Origin: Streptomyces sp. OR43 | Lineage (GTDB): Bacteria; Actinomycetota; Actinomycetes; Streptomycetales; Streptomycetaceae | Reading direction: 5' to 3' | Assembly (NCBI RefSeq): GCF_008042275.1 | Contig: NZ_RDBK01000043.1 | Span: forward strand, 3,394,452-3,431,598 | DNA: 37,147 nucleotides | Shown: positions 1 through 8,527 of the stretch, piece by piece | Position numbering within the stretch: position 1 is the first letter of the stretch | Layout: every line of letters begins with the position of its first letter | Made by a program: the position numbers and the translations under genes | The notes under the pieces: model-generated | What the model saw: only the letters and a program-made list of their open reading frames with translations | Database searches by the model: none | Told to the model about the DNA's origin: nothing

Positions 1-619
1 GGATCGTGTCCGGGGCGCCCAGCAGCTGGCCCGGCGTCGTCCCGTCCTCGTCGTAGAGCATGCGGGCGATGCGGTTGTCCGACGCCGTGGTGAAGTACGC
101 GTACACCAGGTGGTCCGTGCCGTAGTCGGGGGAGACCGCGAGGCCCAGCAGTCCGCCCTCGCCGGCCGGCGCCACCCCTGGGACGGTGCCCAGCAGCGTC
201 TTCTTGCCGCTCTTCGCGTTGATCCGGGTGATCGTCCCCTTGTCGCGCGAGCCCACCAGCAGATCGCCGTCCGGCAGCTTCGCGAGACCCCACGGCGATT
301 CCAGACCCTCCGTGAGGGTCGAGACCACCTTCACCGAGCCCTTGGCGGGCGGCAGACCGGCCGCGGGGCGCGAGGCGGACGGAGACGTGGACGGCGAGGC
401 GGCCCGGCTGGAGGGGGCCGCGGGGGAGGCGGGCGGTGAACTCGCGCCCTGGCCCGCCGTGCTCTCGGCACCCTCCTGCGAGGAGCACCCCGCGGTGAGG
501 ATCAGGGCGCCGGCCGCCAGCACGGCCACCGCGCCCCGCCGCGCACCCCGGCCATTCCCGCGGGGCGTCGCGCGACGCCCCGCCGGTTCCCGCACAGATC
601 CGAACCTCGCACCGCGCAC
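1..619 (-). CDS. PQQ-dependent glucose/sorbosone dehydrogenase-like lipoprotein (C-terminus cut by window edge)
   Basis: Only the N-terminal part is present; the gene runs off the left edge. The reading frame has basic residues, a hydrophobic stretch and a lipobox (LTAG then Cys, codons near 500-515), so it should be an exported lipoprotein. A low-complexity Ser/Pro/Ala linker follows, then a beta-propeller beginning with a 'glu-SPWG-lAkLPDGdLLV' type blade and a 'GEGGLLGLAVSPDYG' segment. These are typical of the glucose/sorbosone dehydrogenase (GSDH, PQQ-binding) family, which oxidises sugars outside the membrane. I prefer the GTG at 619 because GGGG lies about 8 bases upstream; another in-frame GTG is at 595. 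The catalytic residues lie outside the window, so the family is well supported but the substrate is unknown. Confidence 0.75.
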   Translation of the reverse strand, partial: MRGARFGSVREPAGRRATPRGNGRGARRGAVAVLAAGALILTAGCSSQEGAESTAGQGASSPPASPAAPSSRAASPSTSPSASRPAAGLPPAKGSVKVVSTLTEGLESPWGLAKLPDGDLLVGSRDKGTITRINAKSGKKTLLGTVPGVAPAGEGGLLGLAVSPDYGTDHLVYAYFTTASDNRIARMLYDEDGTTPGQLLGAPDTI

Positions 620-746
620 AGCACCGACCCCTTCGACGACCGCCTGTCCCCTGTTCTTACACCGCGGCCGCACCCAGGGTTCCCGAAGCCCGGGTACTTT
701 CTCGCTCGGCGATCAAACTTCACACGCCGACGCGGTGTACGGGCGC

Positions 747-1739
747 TCAGTCCCACGACTCCCGTGCGGCCGGGAGCCGTTCGATCTCGTCGAGGTCCCG
801 GTCCGTCAGCGTCAGCCCGGCCGCCCCCGCGTTCTCGACGGCCCACCGCTCCTGCTTGGTCCCCGGCACGGGCACGATGTGGGGCCCCTGCCGCAGCACC
901 CAGGCCAGCGCCACCTGCGCCGGTGTCGCCCCGTGCCGCTCCGCGATCCGCCGCAGCCCCACGACCACCGGCTGGTTCGCGGCCATCATCTCGGCGGTGA
1001 ACCGCGGATGCCTGGCCCGCAGATCCTCCGGCTCGAAACCCTGCCCCGGAGTGAGCGTGCCCGTCAGATAGCCGCTGCCCAGCGGCATCGCGGCCAGCAC
1101 CCCGACCCCGCGCGCCGCACACCACGGCACCAGCGCCTCCAGCGCCTGCGGGGACCACACGGAGAGCTCCGCCTGCACGGCGCTCACGGGAAAGACCTGC
1201 TGGACCCGCTCCAGCTGCCGGATCGTTTCGTCGTGCGTCCGCGCTCCCCGCCGGCGAGCGGCCCTGGCCCCGACCGCGGACAGCCCGAGCGCCCGGACCT
1301 TGCCCGCGTTCACGAGCTCCGCCATCGCGCCCCAGGTCTCCTCGACGGGCACCTCGGGATCGGCCCGGTGGAGCTGGTACAGATCGATCACATCCGTCTG
1401 CAGCCGCCGCAGCGAGGCGTCGCAGGCCCGCCGCACATAGCCGGGACGGCCGTTGGCCACGATGTGCTGATCACCCACCAGCAGACCGCACTTGGTAGAG
1501 AGGAAGGCCTGCTCACGGCGGCCCTTCAACGCCCGCCCCACCAGCAGCTCATTGGTGAACGGCCCGTACATGTCGGCGGTGTCGAACAGGTCGACACCCG
1601 CGTCGAGCGCCGCGTGCACCGCGCGCAGCGCCTCGTCACCACGCTGCCGCGAGGCGCTGTACGCCCAGCTCATCGGCATACAGCCGAGACCGACGGCGCC
1701 CACGGCGAGCGCCGCCGCACCGAGACTTCTGCGCTCCAA
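747..1739 (-). CDS. aldo/keto reductase
   Basis: NADPH-dependent oxidoreductase of the aldo/keto reductase TIM-barrel family, about 330 residues. The expected catalytic tetrad is visible in order: Asp and Tyr in 'LFDTADMYG', Lys in 'STKCG', His in 'YQLHRAD'. The C-terminal cofactor segment 'VPVPGTKQERWAVENAGA' is also typical. The open frame extends upstream to 1772, but I favour the TTG at 1739 (LERRSLG...), which has an AGGGAGG-like ribosome site just upstream and begins where the family homology starts. It is cytoplasmic and probably acts on small carbonyl compounds. It is divergent from the 2-hydroxyacid dehydrogenase at 1817 across a short gap of under 80 bases that must hold both promoters. 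The substrate cannot be inferred. Confidence 0.85.
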   Translation of the reverse strand: MERRSLGAAALAVGAVGLGCMPMSWAYSASRQRGDEALRAVHAALDAGVDLFDTADMYGPFTNELLVGRALKGRREQAFLSTKCGLLVGDQHIVANGRPGYVRRACDASLRRLQTDVIDLYQLHRADPEVPVEETWGAMAELVNAGKVRALGLSAVGARAARRRGARTHDETIRQLERVQQVFPVSAVQAELSVWSPQALEALVPWCAARGVGVLAAMPLGSGYLTGTLTPGQGFEPEDLRARHPRFTAEMMAANQPVVVGLRRIAERHGATPAQVALAWVLRQGPHIVPVPGTKQERWAVENAGAAGLTLTDRDLDEIERLPAARESWD

Positions 1740-1816
1740 CTCCCCGAACCCTCCCTCGCACCGCACCCCCAAAACTAACCTCTGCGCCCAGCCGGGCTTC
1801 GCATAGCCTCCTGACC

Positions 1817-2779
1817 ATGACTTCCACCACGCGAACCGCCCCTGCCCCCGACGTATGGCTGCCCTTCCGGGCCGACGAGATCGAGGGACTGCCCGAGGGC
1901 CTCAACTACCGCTTCTGGGACGGGGGACCGGACTTCCCCGCCGACCCCGCCCACTGCGCCTTCTACGTCGTCCCCTACATGAAGGGACCGACGGTCGCGG
2001 TCCGCCCGCTCGACGGCATGAGCGGCGTCCAGGTCGTGCAGACGCTCTCCGCGGGCATCGACCATGTGGAGCCGGGCCTCGGGCTGTTGCCCGCGGGCGT
2101 ACGGCTGTGCAACGCCAAGGGGGTCCACGAGGCGTCCACCGCCGAACTGACCCTCGCGCTGGTCCTCGCCTCGCTGCGCGGGTTCCCCGGATTCGTGCAC
2201 GGCCAGGACAAGGAGGAGTGGCGGTCCGGCTTCTACCCCGCCCTGGCCGACAAGTCCGTGCTGATCGTGGGCTACGGATCGATCGGCTCCGCCATCGAGG
2301 ACCGGCTCGCGCCCTTCGAGTGCGCGCGGGTGGCGCGCGTCGCGCGCTCCGCACGGACAACCGCACGCGGCCCCGTACACACACTCGACGACCTGCCCGC
2401 GCTGCTGCCAGAGTCCGATGTCGTCATCCTGTCCACCCCGCTGAACCCGTCCACACAGGGGCTGGTCGGCGCGGACTTCCTCGCCGCGATGCCGGACGGA
2501 GCGCTGCTCGTGAACGTGGCCCGCGGCGGTGTCGTCGACACCAAGGCCCTGTTGTCCGAACTCGAGTCCGGCCGGCTGCGCGCCGCCCTCGACGTCACGG
2601 ACCCGGAACCGCTCCCTTCCGGCCATCCCCTCTGGCATGCTCCGAACGTCCTCATCACTCCGCATGTGGGCGGCAGCACCTCGGCGTTCCTGCCGCGCGC
2701 CAAGCGCCTGCTGGCCGGACAGCTCAGCCGTTTCGCCGCGGGAGAGCCGGTGCACAACGTCGTGCGCACCACCGGCTGA
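1817..2779 (+). CDS. D-isomer-specific 2-hydroxyacid dehydrogenase
   Basis: Cytoplasmic NAD(P)-dependent dehydrogenase of 320 residues. The Rossmann nucleotide motif G-Y-G-S-I-G lies at residues 152-157. The family catalytic Arg is in 'NVARGGVVD', the Glu in 'DVTDPEPLP', and the His in 'TPHVGGSTS'. It interconverts a 2-keto acid and a D-2-hydroxy acid; the substrate is not determinable from sequence. No good Shine-Dalgarno sequence precedes the ATG, and a TAGCCT hexamer lies about 8 bases before it, so the transcript may be leaderless. It stands alone between the divergent reductase and the c-di-GMP protein. In S. coelicolor I recall a similar dehydrogenase in the same position (from memory). 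Confidence 0.85.
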   Translation: MTSTTRTAPAPDVWLPFRADEIEGLPEGLNYRFWDGGPDFPADPAHCAFYVVPYMKGPTVAVRPLDGMSGVQVVQTLSAGIDHVEPGLGLLPAGVRLCNAKGVHEASTAELTLALVLASLRGFPGFVHGQDKEEWRSGFYPALADKSVLIVGYGSIGSAIEDRLAPFECARVARVARSARTTARGPVHTLDDLPALLPESDVVILSTPLNPSTQGLVGADFLAAMPDGALLVNVARGGVVDTKALLSELESGRLRAALDVTDPEPLPSGHPLWHAPNVLITPHVGGSTSAFLPRAKRLLAGQLSRFAAGEPVHNVVRTTG

Positions 2780-2964
2780 ACACGCCACGGGCACCTTCCG
2801 TACCCCTGTGTGCCGACAACTCCGCAGGTCGTTACGGAGAGTAGAGGAACTATGTCCCTGCGTGACGAGTCTGGTGTATCGTCCCGAAAGGGGGGCTGCG
2901 CCGTGGAAGGGGCGGCGCCGGGGAGGAAGCCACACGCGAGGGGGGCGAGGGCGATGTACGGCCG
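2780..2964. other. intergenic region upstream of the c-di-GMP protein
   Basis: This stretch holds no convincing gene. An AGAGGA ribosome-like site precedes an ATG at 2852 that opens a 71-codon frame into the start of the next gene. Its composition (Arg, Gly and Ala rich, no motif) looks like a shadow, but a short upstream ORF cannot be excluded. I could not identify a clear promoter. Confidence 0.4.
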
Positions 2965-5895
2965 ATGGGCGAACGATCCGACACGGCAGGGCGGCCGACG
3001 GCGGCCGACGGTGCGTCCGGTGCGCCGGCGCCGCGGTCGTCCGGCGGCATCGGGGGCACCCCGGTGAGCGCGCCGGCGAGCGCCCGCGCGGCATTCCTGG
3101 CCCGTCGGCCTGCCGTCGGCCGGGCGCCCGCGATCATCCCGCGGCTCCTTCTCGGACTCGTCTGCGCCGCTTACGGGGTGGGTGCGGCCGTGGGCTGGGG
3201 CTCGGCGCGACTCGCCCTGTTCATGGGGGACTTCGGCCTGAGCGCGGCCGCCCTGGTCGCCGCCGTCTCCTGTTTCCTGTTCGCGCGTTCGGCCGACAAC
3301 AGGTTCCGGCCGGCCTGGCTGCTGTTCTCGCTCTCCTCCCTGATGGCCGCGGCGGGCAACGCGGTCTGGGGCTGGTACGAGTGCGTGCGCGAGGCCGAGG
3401 TGCCCAGCCCCTCCCTGGCCGACCTCTTCTTCCTGTGCTTCGCGCCGCCCGCCATCGTGGGGCTGCTGGTCCTCGCCAAACGCCCCGTCACCCGGGCCGG
3501 CTGGGTCTGTCTGGTTCTCGACGCCTGGCTGATCGGCGGATCGCTGCTCACACTGTCCTGGAGCCTCGCCCTCGCCCACACCGCGCACCTCGCGGACGTG
3601 GAGGGCGCCAGCGTGGCCCGCGCGGCCCTCTCGCTGGCCTACCCGCTGCTCGACATCGTGCTGGTCTCCATGGTGCTCGCCCTGCACTTCCGGCGCTCCA
3701 GCGTCAACCGTGCCGCCGTGAACACCGCCATCGCCGCGCTGGCCCTCACGGTCCTGTGCGACGCGCTGTTCACCTCACCGCTGCTGCGCCAGACCTACCA
3801 GTCCGGCCAGTTGCTCGACGCCGGCTGGTTCGCCGGTTCGCTGCTCCTCGCGTACGCCCCCTGGGGCGTCGCCCGCGACGACGCCGAAGCCGACCGGCCC
3901 GTGTCCCGTACCGCCAGCCGCCCCATCTCCGGTTCGCTGGCCGCGCTCACGCCGTATCTGGCCGCCGCCGTCTGCACGCTGGGCATTCTCTACAACGTCA
4001 TCGAGGGCCGCCGGGTGGACCGTGTCGTGGTCTTCACCGGGTGCACGGTGGTGCTCGCACTGGTCGTCCGGCAGGGCATCATGCTCGTCGACAACATCGC
4101 CCTCACCCAGGAACTGGCCCAGAAGGAGAACCACTTCCGCTCCCTGGTGCAGGGCTCCAGCGACGTCATCATGATCGCCGCCCCGACCGGCATACTCCGC
4201 TACGTCAGCCCCGCCGCCGCCGGTGTCTACGGGCGCGAGGCGGAAGACCTCGTCGGCGCCGAGCTCTCCTCGATCATCCATCCCGAGGACCTCGGCCGGG
4301 TGGTCCACGAAGTGCGGAAGTTCCTCGCCGCCCCGCCCGAGGAGGAACCCACCACCCGCATCGAATGCCGCTTCCGCGCCGGCACGGGCGAATGGCTGAA
4401 CGTCGAGTCCACCGTCAACCGCCACCAGGGCGGCCTGATCCTCAACAGCCGCGACGTGACCGAACGGGTCCGCCTGCAGGCCCAGTTACAGCACAACGCG
4501 GAGCACGACCCGCTCACCGACCTGCCCAACCGCGCGCTGTTCACCGCCCGGGTCCGCCGGGCCCTCGGCGGCCGGCGCGCGGGCGACGCGGGAACCGCCG
4601 TGCTCTTCATCGACCTGGACGGCTTCAAGGCGGCCAACGACCGTTTCGGCCACCAGGCCGGCGACGAGCTCCTGATCCAGGCCGCCCGCCGCCTCCAGGA
4701 ATCCGTCCGGTCGGGGGACACCGCCGCCCGCCTCGGCGGCGACGAGTTCGCCGCCCTCATCGTCGGCGACGGCGGACGCGACCAGACGGCCCGTGAGTAC
4801 CAGGTCCACGAGATCGCCGACCGGCTGCGCCTCACGCTCTCCCAGCCCTACCGCATCGGCGCCGGCGAGGTCCGGGTCACCGCGTCCATCGGCGTCGCCT
4901 TCGCCGAGCCCGGCATCGCCCCCAACGACCTCATGCGCAACGCCGACCTGGCCATGTACCGCGCCAAGGCGGGCGGCAAGGACCGCGTCGAGCTGTACGC
5001 CCCGCAGATGCAGGCCGAGGTGGTGCGCCGCTCCGAGCTGGCGGCCCGGCTGCGCACCGCCCTGCGGGACGGCGAGTTCGCGCTGCTGCACCAGCCCGTG
5101 GTCCATCTGGCCAGCGGCACCGTTGCCGCCGTCGCCGCCCAGGCCCGCTGGCGCTCCGCCCAGGGCATCCTCTTCACACCCGCCGAGTTCCTCCGCGTCG
5201 CCGAGGACAGCGACCGCACCGCGGAACTGGGCCGCTGGCTCCTCGAAGAGGCCGTCGAGCAGGCCGCCGACCGGTCCAGGGCCGGCCACCAGGTCTCCGT
5301 CGCCGTCAGGCTCTCGGCCCGCCGACTGCTCGACAAGGGCCTGCCGTTCGGCTCCGTCGAGGCGCTGCTGACGCGGTACGGGCTGCCGTCCGGGGCCCTG
5401 ATGATCGAGGTCGCCGACAGCGACCCCCGGGTCTCCTTCGACGAACTGGAACAGCGCCTGGTCGCCCTCCGGCGCCTCGGCGTGCGCATCGCGCTCGACG
5501 GCTTCGGCAGCGGGTACGCCGCGATCAACGCCCTGCGCCGGCTCCCCATCGACGTACTGAAACTGGACCGGGGCCTGGTGGAGGGCGTCGTCGAGTCCGC
5601 CCGGCTGCACAAGATCACCAGCGGGCTGCTGCGGATCGCCTGCGACCTCGGTATGCAGTCCGTGGCCGACGGTGTCGACGTCCCCGAACAGGTACTCGCC
5701 CTGCGCGCCATGGGCTGTACGCACGGCCAGGGAATGGCCTTCTCCGGGCCGCTGGACGAGTACCGGCTGCGCCGCGCCCTGGTCCGCGGCGAGTTCCCGG
5801 TGCCCGGCAACCCGGCCGTTCAGCCGGTCCTCGCGGGCGGCTCCGTCCCCCTCCTGACCGGCTCACATGCTGAGACGCCCGTCCCACCCACTTGA
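2965..5895 (+). CDS. cdgC: membrane PAS-GGDEF-EAL c-di-GMP protein with degenerate EAL (probable diguanylate cyclase)
   Basis: A 976-residue protein. Residues about 55-375 form a multi-spanning membrane region (roughly ten hydrophobic segments). A PAS domain follows at about 388-500, a GGDEF domain at 506-680 with an intact GGDEF motif at 591-595, then an EAL-like domain at about 692-935. An RSGD inhibitory site (582-585) sits exactly five residues before GGDEF, as in product-inhibited cyclases. The EAL domain is degenerate: the EAL triplet reads AAQ (724-726), the DDFG motif reads DGFG (845-848), and the later Glu motif reads 'VADGVD'. I therefore infer c-di-GMP synthesis without hydrolysis. 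Codon 508 is TTA. The start is uncertain: ATG 2965 has no tight ribosome site, and a GTG at 3064 (residue 34) also fits. The position just upstream of ilvB matches my memory of Streptomyces CdgC (SCO5511); the symbol rests on that. Confidence 0.88.
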   Translation: MGERSDTAGRPTAADGASGAPAPRSSGGIGGTPVSAPASARAAFLARRPAVGRAPAIIPRLLLGLVCAAYGVGAAVGWGSARLALFMGDFGLSAAALVAAVSCFLFARSADNRFRPAWLLFSLSSLMAAAGNAVWGWYECVREAEVPSPSLADLFFLCFAPPAIVGLLVLAKRPVTRAGWVCLVLDAWLIGGSLLTLSWSLALAHTAHLADVEGASVARAALSLAYPLLDIVLVSMVLALHFRRSSVNRAAVNTAIAALALTVLCDALFTSPLLRQTYQSGQLLDAGWFAGSLLLAYAPWGVARDDAEADRPVSRTASRPISGSLAALTPYLAAAVCTLGILYNVIEGRRVDRVVVFTGCTVVLALVVRQGIMLVDNIALTQELAQKENHFRSLVQGSSDVIMIAAPTGILRYVSPAAAGVYGREAEDLVGAELSSIIHPEDLGRVVHEVRKFLAAPPEEEPTTRIECRFRAGTGEWLNVESTVNRHQGGLILNSRDVTERVRLQAQLQHNAEHDPLTDLPNRALFTARVRRALGGRRAGDAGTAVLFIDLDGFKAANDRFGHQAGDELLIQAARRLQESVRSGDTAARLGGDEFAALIVGDGGRDQTAREYQVHEIADRLRLTLSQPYRIGAGEVRVTASIGVAFAEPGIAPNDLMRNADLAMYRAKAGGKDRVELYAPQMQAEVVRRSELAARLRTALRDGEFALLHQPVVHLASGTVAAVAAQARWRSAQGILFTPAEFLRVAEDSDRTAELGRWLLEEAVEQAADRSRAGHQVSVAVRLSARRLLDKGLPFGSVEALLTRYGLPSGALMIEVADSDPRVSFDELEQRLVALRRLGVRIALDGFGSGYAAINALRRLPIDVLKLDRGLVEGVVESARLHKITSGLLRIACDLGMQSVADGVDVPEQVLALRAMGCTHGQGMAFSGPLDEYRLRRALVRGEFPVPGNPAVQPVLAGGSVPLLTGSHAETPVPPT
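4486..4488 (+). other. TTA leucine codon in cdgC
   Basis: In-frame TTA at codon 508, between the PAS and GGDEF domains. It is the only TTA I found in a called gene here. In Streptomyces, UUA is read only by the developmentally regulated bldA tRNA, so translation of this protein is likely bldA-dependent. Confidence 0.9.
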
Positions 5896-5928
5896 CACGT
5901 CGAGTGCGTCGGAGAGAGGGTCAATGCC

Positions 5929-5970
5929 ATGCGCACCCGAATTCTCGTACTTGGAAAGCGCGTCGGCTGA
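5929..5970 (+). CDS. ilvB leader peptide, MRTRILVLGKRVG
   Basis: A 13-residue open frame starting with ATG and ending in TGA, preceded by a strong ribosome site GGAGAGAGGG (5911-5920) at 8-base spacing. It contains consecutive Ile-Leu-Val-Leu codons, written ATT CTC GTA CTT; three of these are rare in a genome that prefers ATC, GTC and CTC/CTG. It lies upstream of a terminator and ilvB, the classic arrangement for attenuation by branched-chain amino acid supply. It is too short for ordinary gene callers. Leader peptides of this kind have been predicted for actinobacterial ilvB genes. Confidence 0.88.
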   Translation: MRTRILVLGKRVG

Positions 5971-6014
5971 AGCAGAGTTCCTCGATGACACTCTGCAGAC
6001 CGCACCGACGCGCT
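5957..6014 (+). promoter_or_regulatory. ilvB attenuator: long-range helix and inner hairpin
   Basis: The 3' end of the leader ORF, AGCGCGTCGG (5957-5966), is perfectly complementary to CCGACGCGCT (6005-6014), which abuts the terminator. Inside it, GCAGAGT (5972-5978) pairs with ACTCTGC (5990-5996), starting just after the leader stop. A ribosome stalled at the Ile/Leu/Val codons (5941-5952) would cover the left arm of the long helix. Pairings were read by eye; no energies were computed, and I did not identify a definite antiterminator. Confidence 0.7.
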
Positions 6015-6048
6015 CCCCTCGCTTGCCTCACGGCACGAGGGGTTTTTT
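6015..6048 (+). terminator. ilvB leader intrinsic terminator
   Basis: CCCCTCG (6015-6021) pairs with CGAGGGG (6036-6042), with an inner TGCC/GGCA extension, and is followed by TTTTTT (6043-6048). A U-tract this good is uncommon in this GC-rich sequence. It lies 71 bases before the ilvB start. Confidence 0.88.
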
Positions 6049-6118
6049 GTTGCACCGGCACCACGCAAACCATCGCAAAACACTCGCAAAAACCCTCAGC
6101 TTCGAGAAGAGAATGCCG

Positions 6119-7969
6119 ATGACCGAGCAGGCCACCGGGGCCCACCATCCCCAGCCGCGGGCCCGTAACGGCGGATCGTCGTCCGCCACCGTTGAGCACG
6201 TCACGGGCGCGCAGTCCCTCATCCGTTCTCTCGAGGAAGTCGGGGCCGACACCGTATTCGGCCTCCCTGGCGGTTGCATCCTTCCGGCGTACGACCCGCT
6301 GATGGACTCCACCCGGGTCCGCCACATCCTGGTCCGCCACGAGCAGGGCGCGGGTCACGCGGCCACCGGTTACGCGCAGGCCACCGGCAAGGTCGGTGTG
6401 TGCATGGTCACCTCGGGGCCGGGCGCCACCAACCTGGTCACCCCCATCGCCGACGCGGCCATGGACTCCGTGCCCATGGTGGCCATCACCGGCCAGGTGG
6501 CCTCCGGCGCCATCGGTACGGACGCCTTCCAGGAAGCCGACATCTGCGGCATCACGATGCCGATCACCAAGCACAACTTCCTGGTCACCCGCGCCGAGGA
6601 CATCGCGCACACGATCGCGGAGGCCTTCCACATCGCCTCCACCGGCCGTCCGGGACCGGTCCTCGTCGACATCGCCAAGGACGCCCTCCAGTCGAAGACC
6701 ACCTTCAGCTGGCCGCCGGTCATGGACCTGCCGGGCTACCGCCCGGTCACCAAGCCGCACGCCAAGCAGATCCGTGAGGCCGCCAAGCTCATCACCCAGG
6801 CCAAGCGCCCGGTGCTGTACGTGGGCGGCGGCGTCATGAAGTCCGGGGCCACCGCAGAACTCAAGGTGCTGGCCGAGCTCACCGGAGCGCCCGTCACCAC
6901 CACACTGATGGCGCTCGGCTCCTTCCCCGACAGCCACCCGCTGCACGTGGGCATGCCCGGTATGCACGGTTCGGTCACCGCCGTCACCGCGCTGCAGAAG
7001 GCCGACCTGATCGTCGCCCTCGGCGCCCGGTTCGACGACCGCGTCACCGGCAAGCTGGACAGCTTCGCCCCGTACGCCAAGATCGTCCACGCCGACATCG
7101 ACCCGGCGGAGATCGGCAAGAACCGCGCGGCCGACGTCCCGATCGTCGGTGACGCCCGCGAGGTCATCGCCGACCTCGTCCAGGCGGTCCAGGCCGAGCA
7201 CACCGAGGGCCACACCGGCGACTACGCGGCCTGGTGGAAGGACCTGAACCGCTGGCGCGAGACCTACCCGGTCGGCTACGACCTGCCGGAGGACGGCAGC
7301 CTCTCGCCGCAGCAGGTCATCCAGCGGATCGGTGAACTCGCACCCGAGGGCACCATCTTCGCGGCGGGCGTCGGCCAGCACCAGATGTGGGCCTCGCACT
7401 TCATCCAGTACGAGCAGCCCGCAACCTGGCTGAACTCCGGCGGCGCCGGAACGATGGGCTACGCGGTCCCGGCCGCGATGGGCGCCAAGGCCGGCATGCC
7501 CGATCGCACGGTCTGGGCGGTCGACGGCGACGGCTGCTTCCAGATGACCAACCAGGAACTCACCACCTGCGCGCTCAACAACATCCCGATCAAGGTCGCC
7601 ATCATCAACAACGGCGCCCTCGGGATGGTCCGCCAGTGGCAGACCCTGTTCTACAACCAGCGGTACTCCAACACCGTGCTGCACTCCGGCGCCGACACCG
7701 ACGGCAACGCGGCCAAGGGCACCCGGGTGCCCGACTTCGTCAAGCTGTCCGAGGCCATGGGCTGCTACGCGATCCGCTGCGAGGACCCGGCCGACCTGGA
7801 CAAGGCCATCGCCGAGGCCAACTCGATCAACGACCGCCCGGTGGTCATCGACTTCATCGTCCACGAGGACGCCATGGTGTGGCCGATGGTCGCCGCCGGT
7901 ACCTCGAACGACGAGGTCATGGCAGCCCGCGGCGTCCGCCCCGACTTCGGCGACAACGAAGACGACTGA
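6119..7969 (+). CDS. ilvB: acetolactate (acetohydroxyacid) synthase, large subunit
   Basis: Thiamine-diphosphate enzyme of 616 residues that condenses two pyruvates to acetolactate (valine, leucine) or pyruvate and 2-oxobutyrate to acetohydroxybutyrate (isoleucine). The catalytic Glu lies in 'VRHEQGAGH' (Glu75). The ThDP-binding GDG (470-472) through 'IINN' (about 500) motif is intact, and length is normal for the family. Two ATGs are close together (6113 and 6119). I choose 6119 because the GAGAAGAG ribosome site is then 7 bases away. It is first in ilvB-ilvN-ilvC and lies behind the leader peptide and terminator at 5929-6048, so expression should respond to branched-chain aminoacyl-tRNA supply. 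Confidence 0.97.
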   Translation: MTEQATGAHHPQPRARNGGSSSATVEHVTGAQSLIRSLEEVGADTVFGLPGGCILPAYDPLMDSTRVRHILVRHEQGAGHAATGYAQATGKVGVCMVTSGPGATNLVTPIADAAMDSVPMVAITGQVASGAIGTDAFQEADICGITMPITKHNFLVTRAEDIAHTIAEAFHIASTGRPGPVLVDIAKDALQSKTTFSWPPVMDLPGYRPVTKPHAKQIREAAKLITQAKRPVLYVGGGVMKSGATAELKVLAELTGAPVTTTLMALGSFPDSHPLHVGMPGMHGSVTAVTALQKADLIVALGARFDDRVTGKLDSFAPYAKIVHADIDPAEIGKNRAADVPIVGDAREVIADLVQAVQAEHTEGHTGDYAAWWKDLNRWRETYPVGYDLPEDGSLSPQQVIQRIGELAPEGTIFAAGVGQHQMWASHFIQYEQPATWLNSGGAGTMGYAVPAAMGAKAGMPDRTVWAVDGDGCFQMTNQELTTCALNNIPIKVAIINNGALGMVRQWQTLFYNQRYSNTVLHSGADTDGNAAKGTRVPDFVKLSEAMGCYAIRCEDPADLDKAIAEANSINDRPVVIDFIVHEDAMVWPMVAAGTSNDEVMAARGVRPDFGDNEDD

Positions 7970-7992
7970 GAGACAGAGAGAGACCGACTTCC

Positions 7993-8520
7993 ATGTCCAC
8001 CAAGCACACGCTCTCCGTCCTGGTCGAGAACAAGCCCGGTGTCCTCGCCCGGATCACCGCCCTGTTCTCCCGCCGCGGCTTCAACATCGACTCGCTCGCG
8101 GTCGGTACCACCGAACACCCCGACATCTCGCGCATCACCATCGTCGTGAACGTCGAGGACCTGCCCCTGGAGCAGGTGACCAAGCAGCTCAACAAGCTGG
8201 TCAACGTCCTGAAGATCGTCGAACTCGAGCCGGCCGCTGCGATCCAGCGCGAGCTCGTCCTGGTGAAGGTCCGCGCCGACAGCGAGACCCGCTCCCAGAT
8301 CGTCGAGATCGTCCAGCTGTTCCGCGCCAAGACCGTGGACGTCTCCCCGGAGGCCGTCACGATCGAGGCGACCGGCGGCGCCGACAAGCTGGAGGCGATG
8401 CTCAAGATGCTGGAGCAGTACGGCATCAAGGAGCTCGTCCAGTCCGGCACCATCGCCATAGGGCGCGGCGCGCGCTCGATCACCGACCGGTCACTGCGCG
8501 CCCTCGACCGCACGGCGTAA
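7993..8520 (+). CDS. ilvN: acetolactate synthase, regulatory small subunit
   Basis: A 175-residue regulatory partner of IlvB. The N-terminal ACT domain is visible ('VLVENKPGVLARITALFSRR' and following, residues about 8-80), followed by the ALS small-subunit C-terminal domain. It activates the catalytic subunit and confers feedback inhibition, classically by valine. The ATG at 7993 follows ilvB by 23 bases, with a GAGAGAGA purine-rich ribosome site between them. It overlaps nothing. Length matches other actinobacterial IlvN proteins. Confidence 0.96.
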   Translation: MSTKHTLSVLVENKPGVLARITALFSRRGFNIDSLAVGTTEHPDISRITIVVNVEDLPLEQVTKQLNKLVNVLKIVELEPAAAIQRELVLVKVRADSETRSQIVEIVQLFRAKTVDVSPEAVTIEATGGADKLEAMLKMLEQYGIKELVQSGTIAIGRGARSITDRSLRALDRTA

Positions 8521-8527
8521 ATCATTC

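Noticed and set aside
186..1778. Long open frame on the plus strand opposite the sugar dehydrogenase and aldo/keto reductase genes
   Set aside because: It is an antisense shadow caused by GC-rich third positions; it has no motifs, and the minus-strand proteins show clear family signatures.
2852..3067. 71-codon ORF with a possible ribosome site overlapping the start of cdgC
   Set aside because: The residue composition looks like an out-of-frame translation and no motif is seen. It is mentioned only because its start context is decent.
5892..5897. TTGACA hexamer overlapping the cdgC stop as an ilvB -35 element
   Set aside because: No acceptable -10 element lies 16-19 bases downstream, and the leader ribosome site occupies that place.
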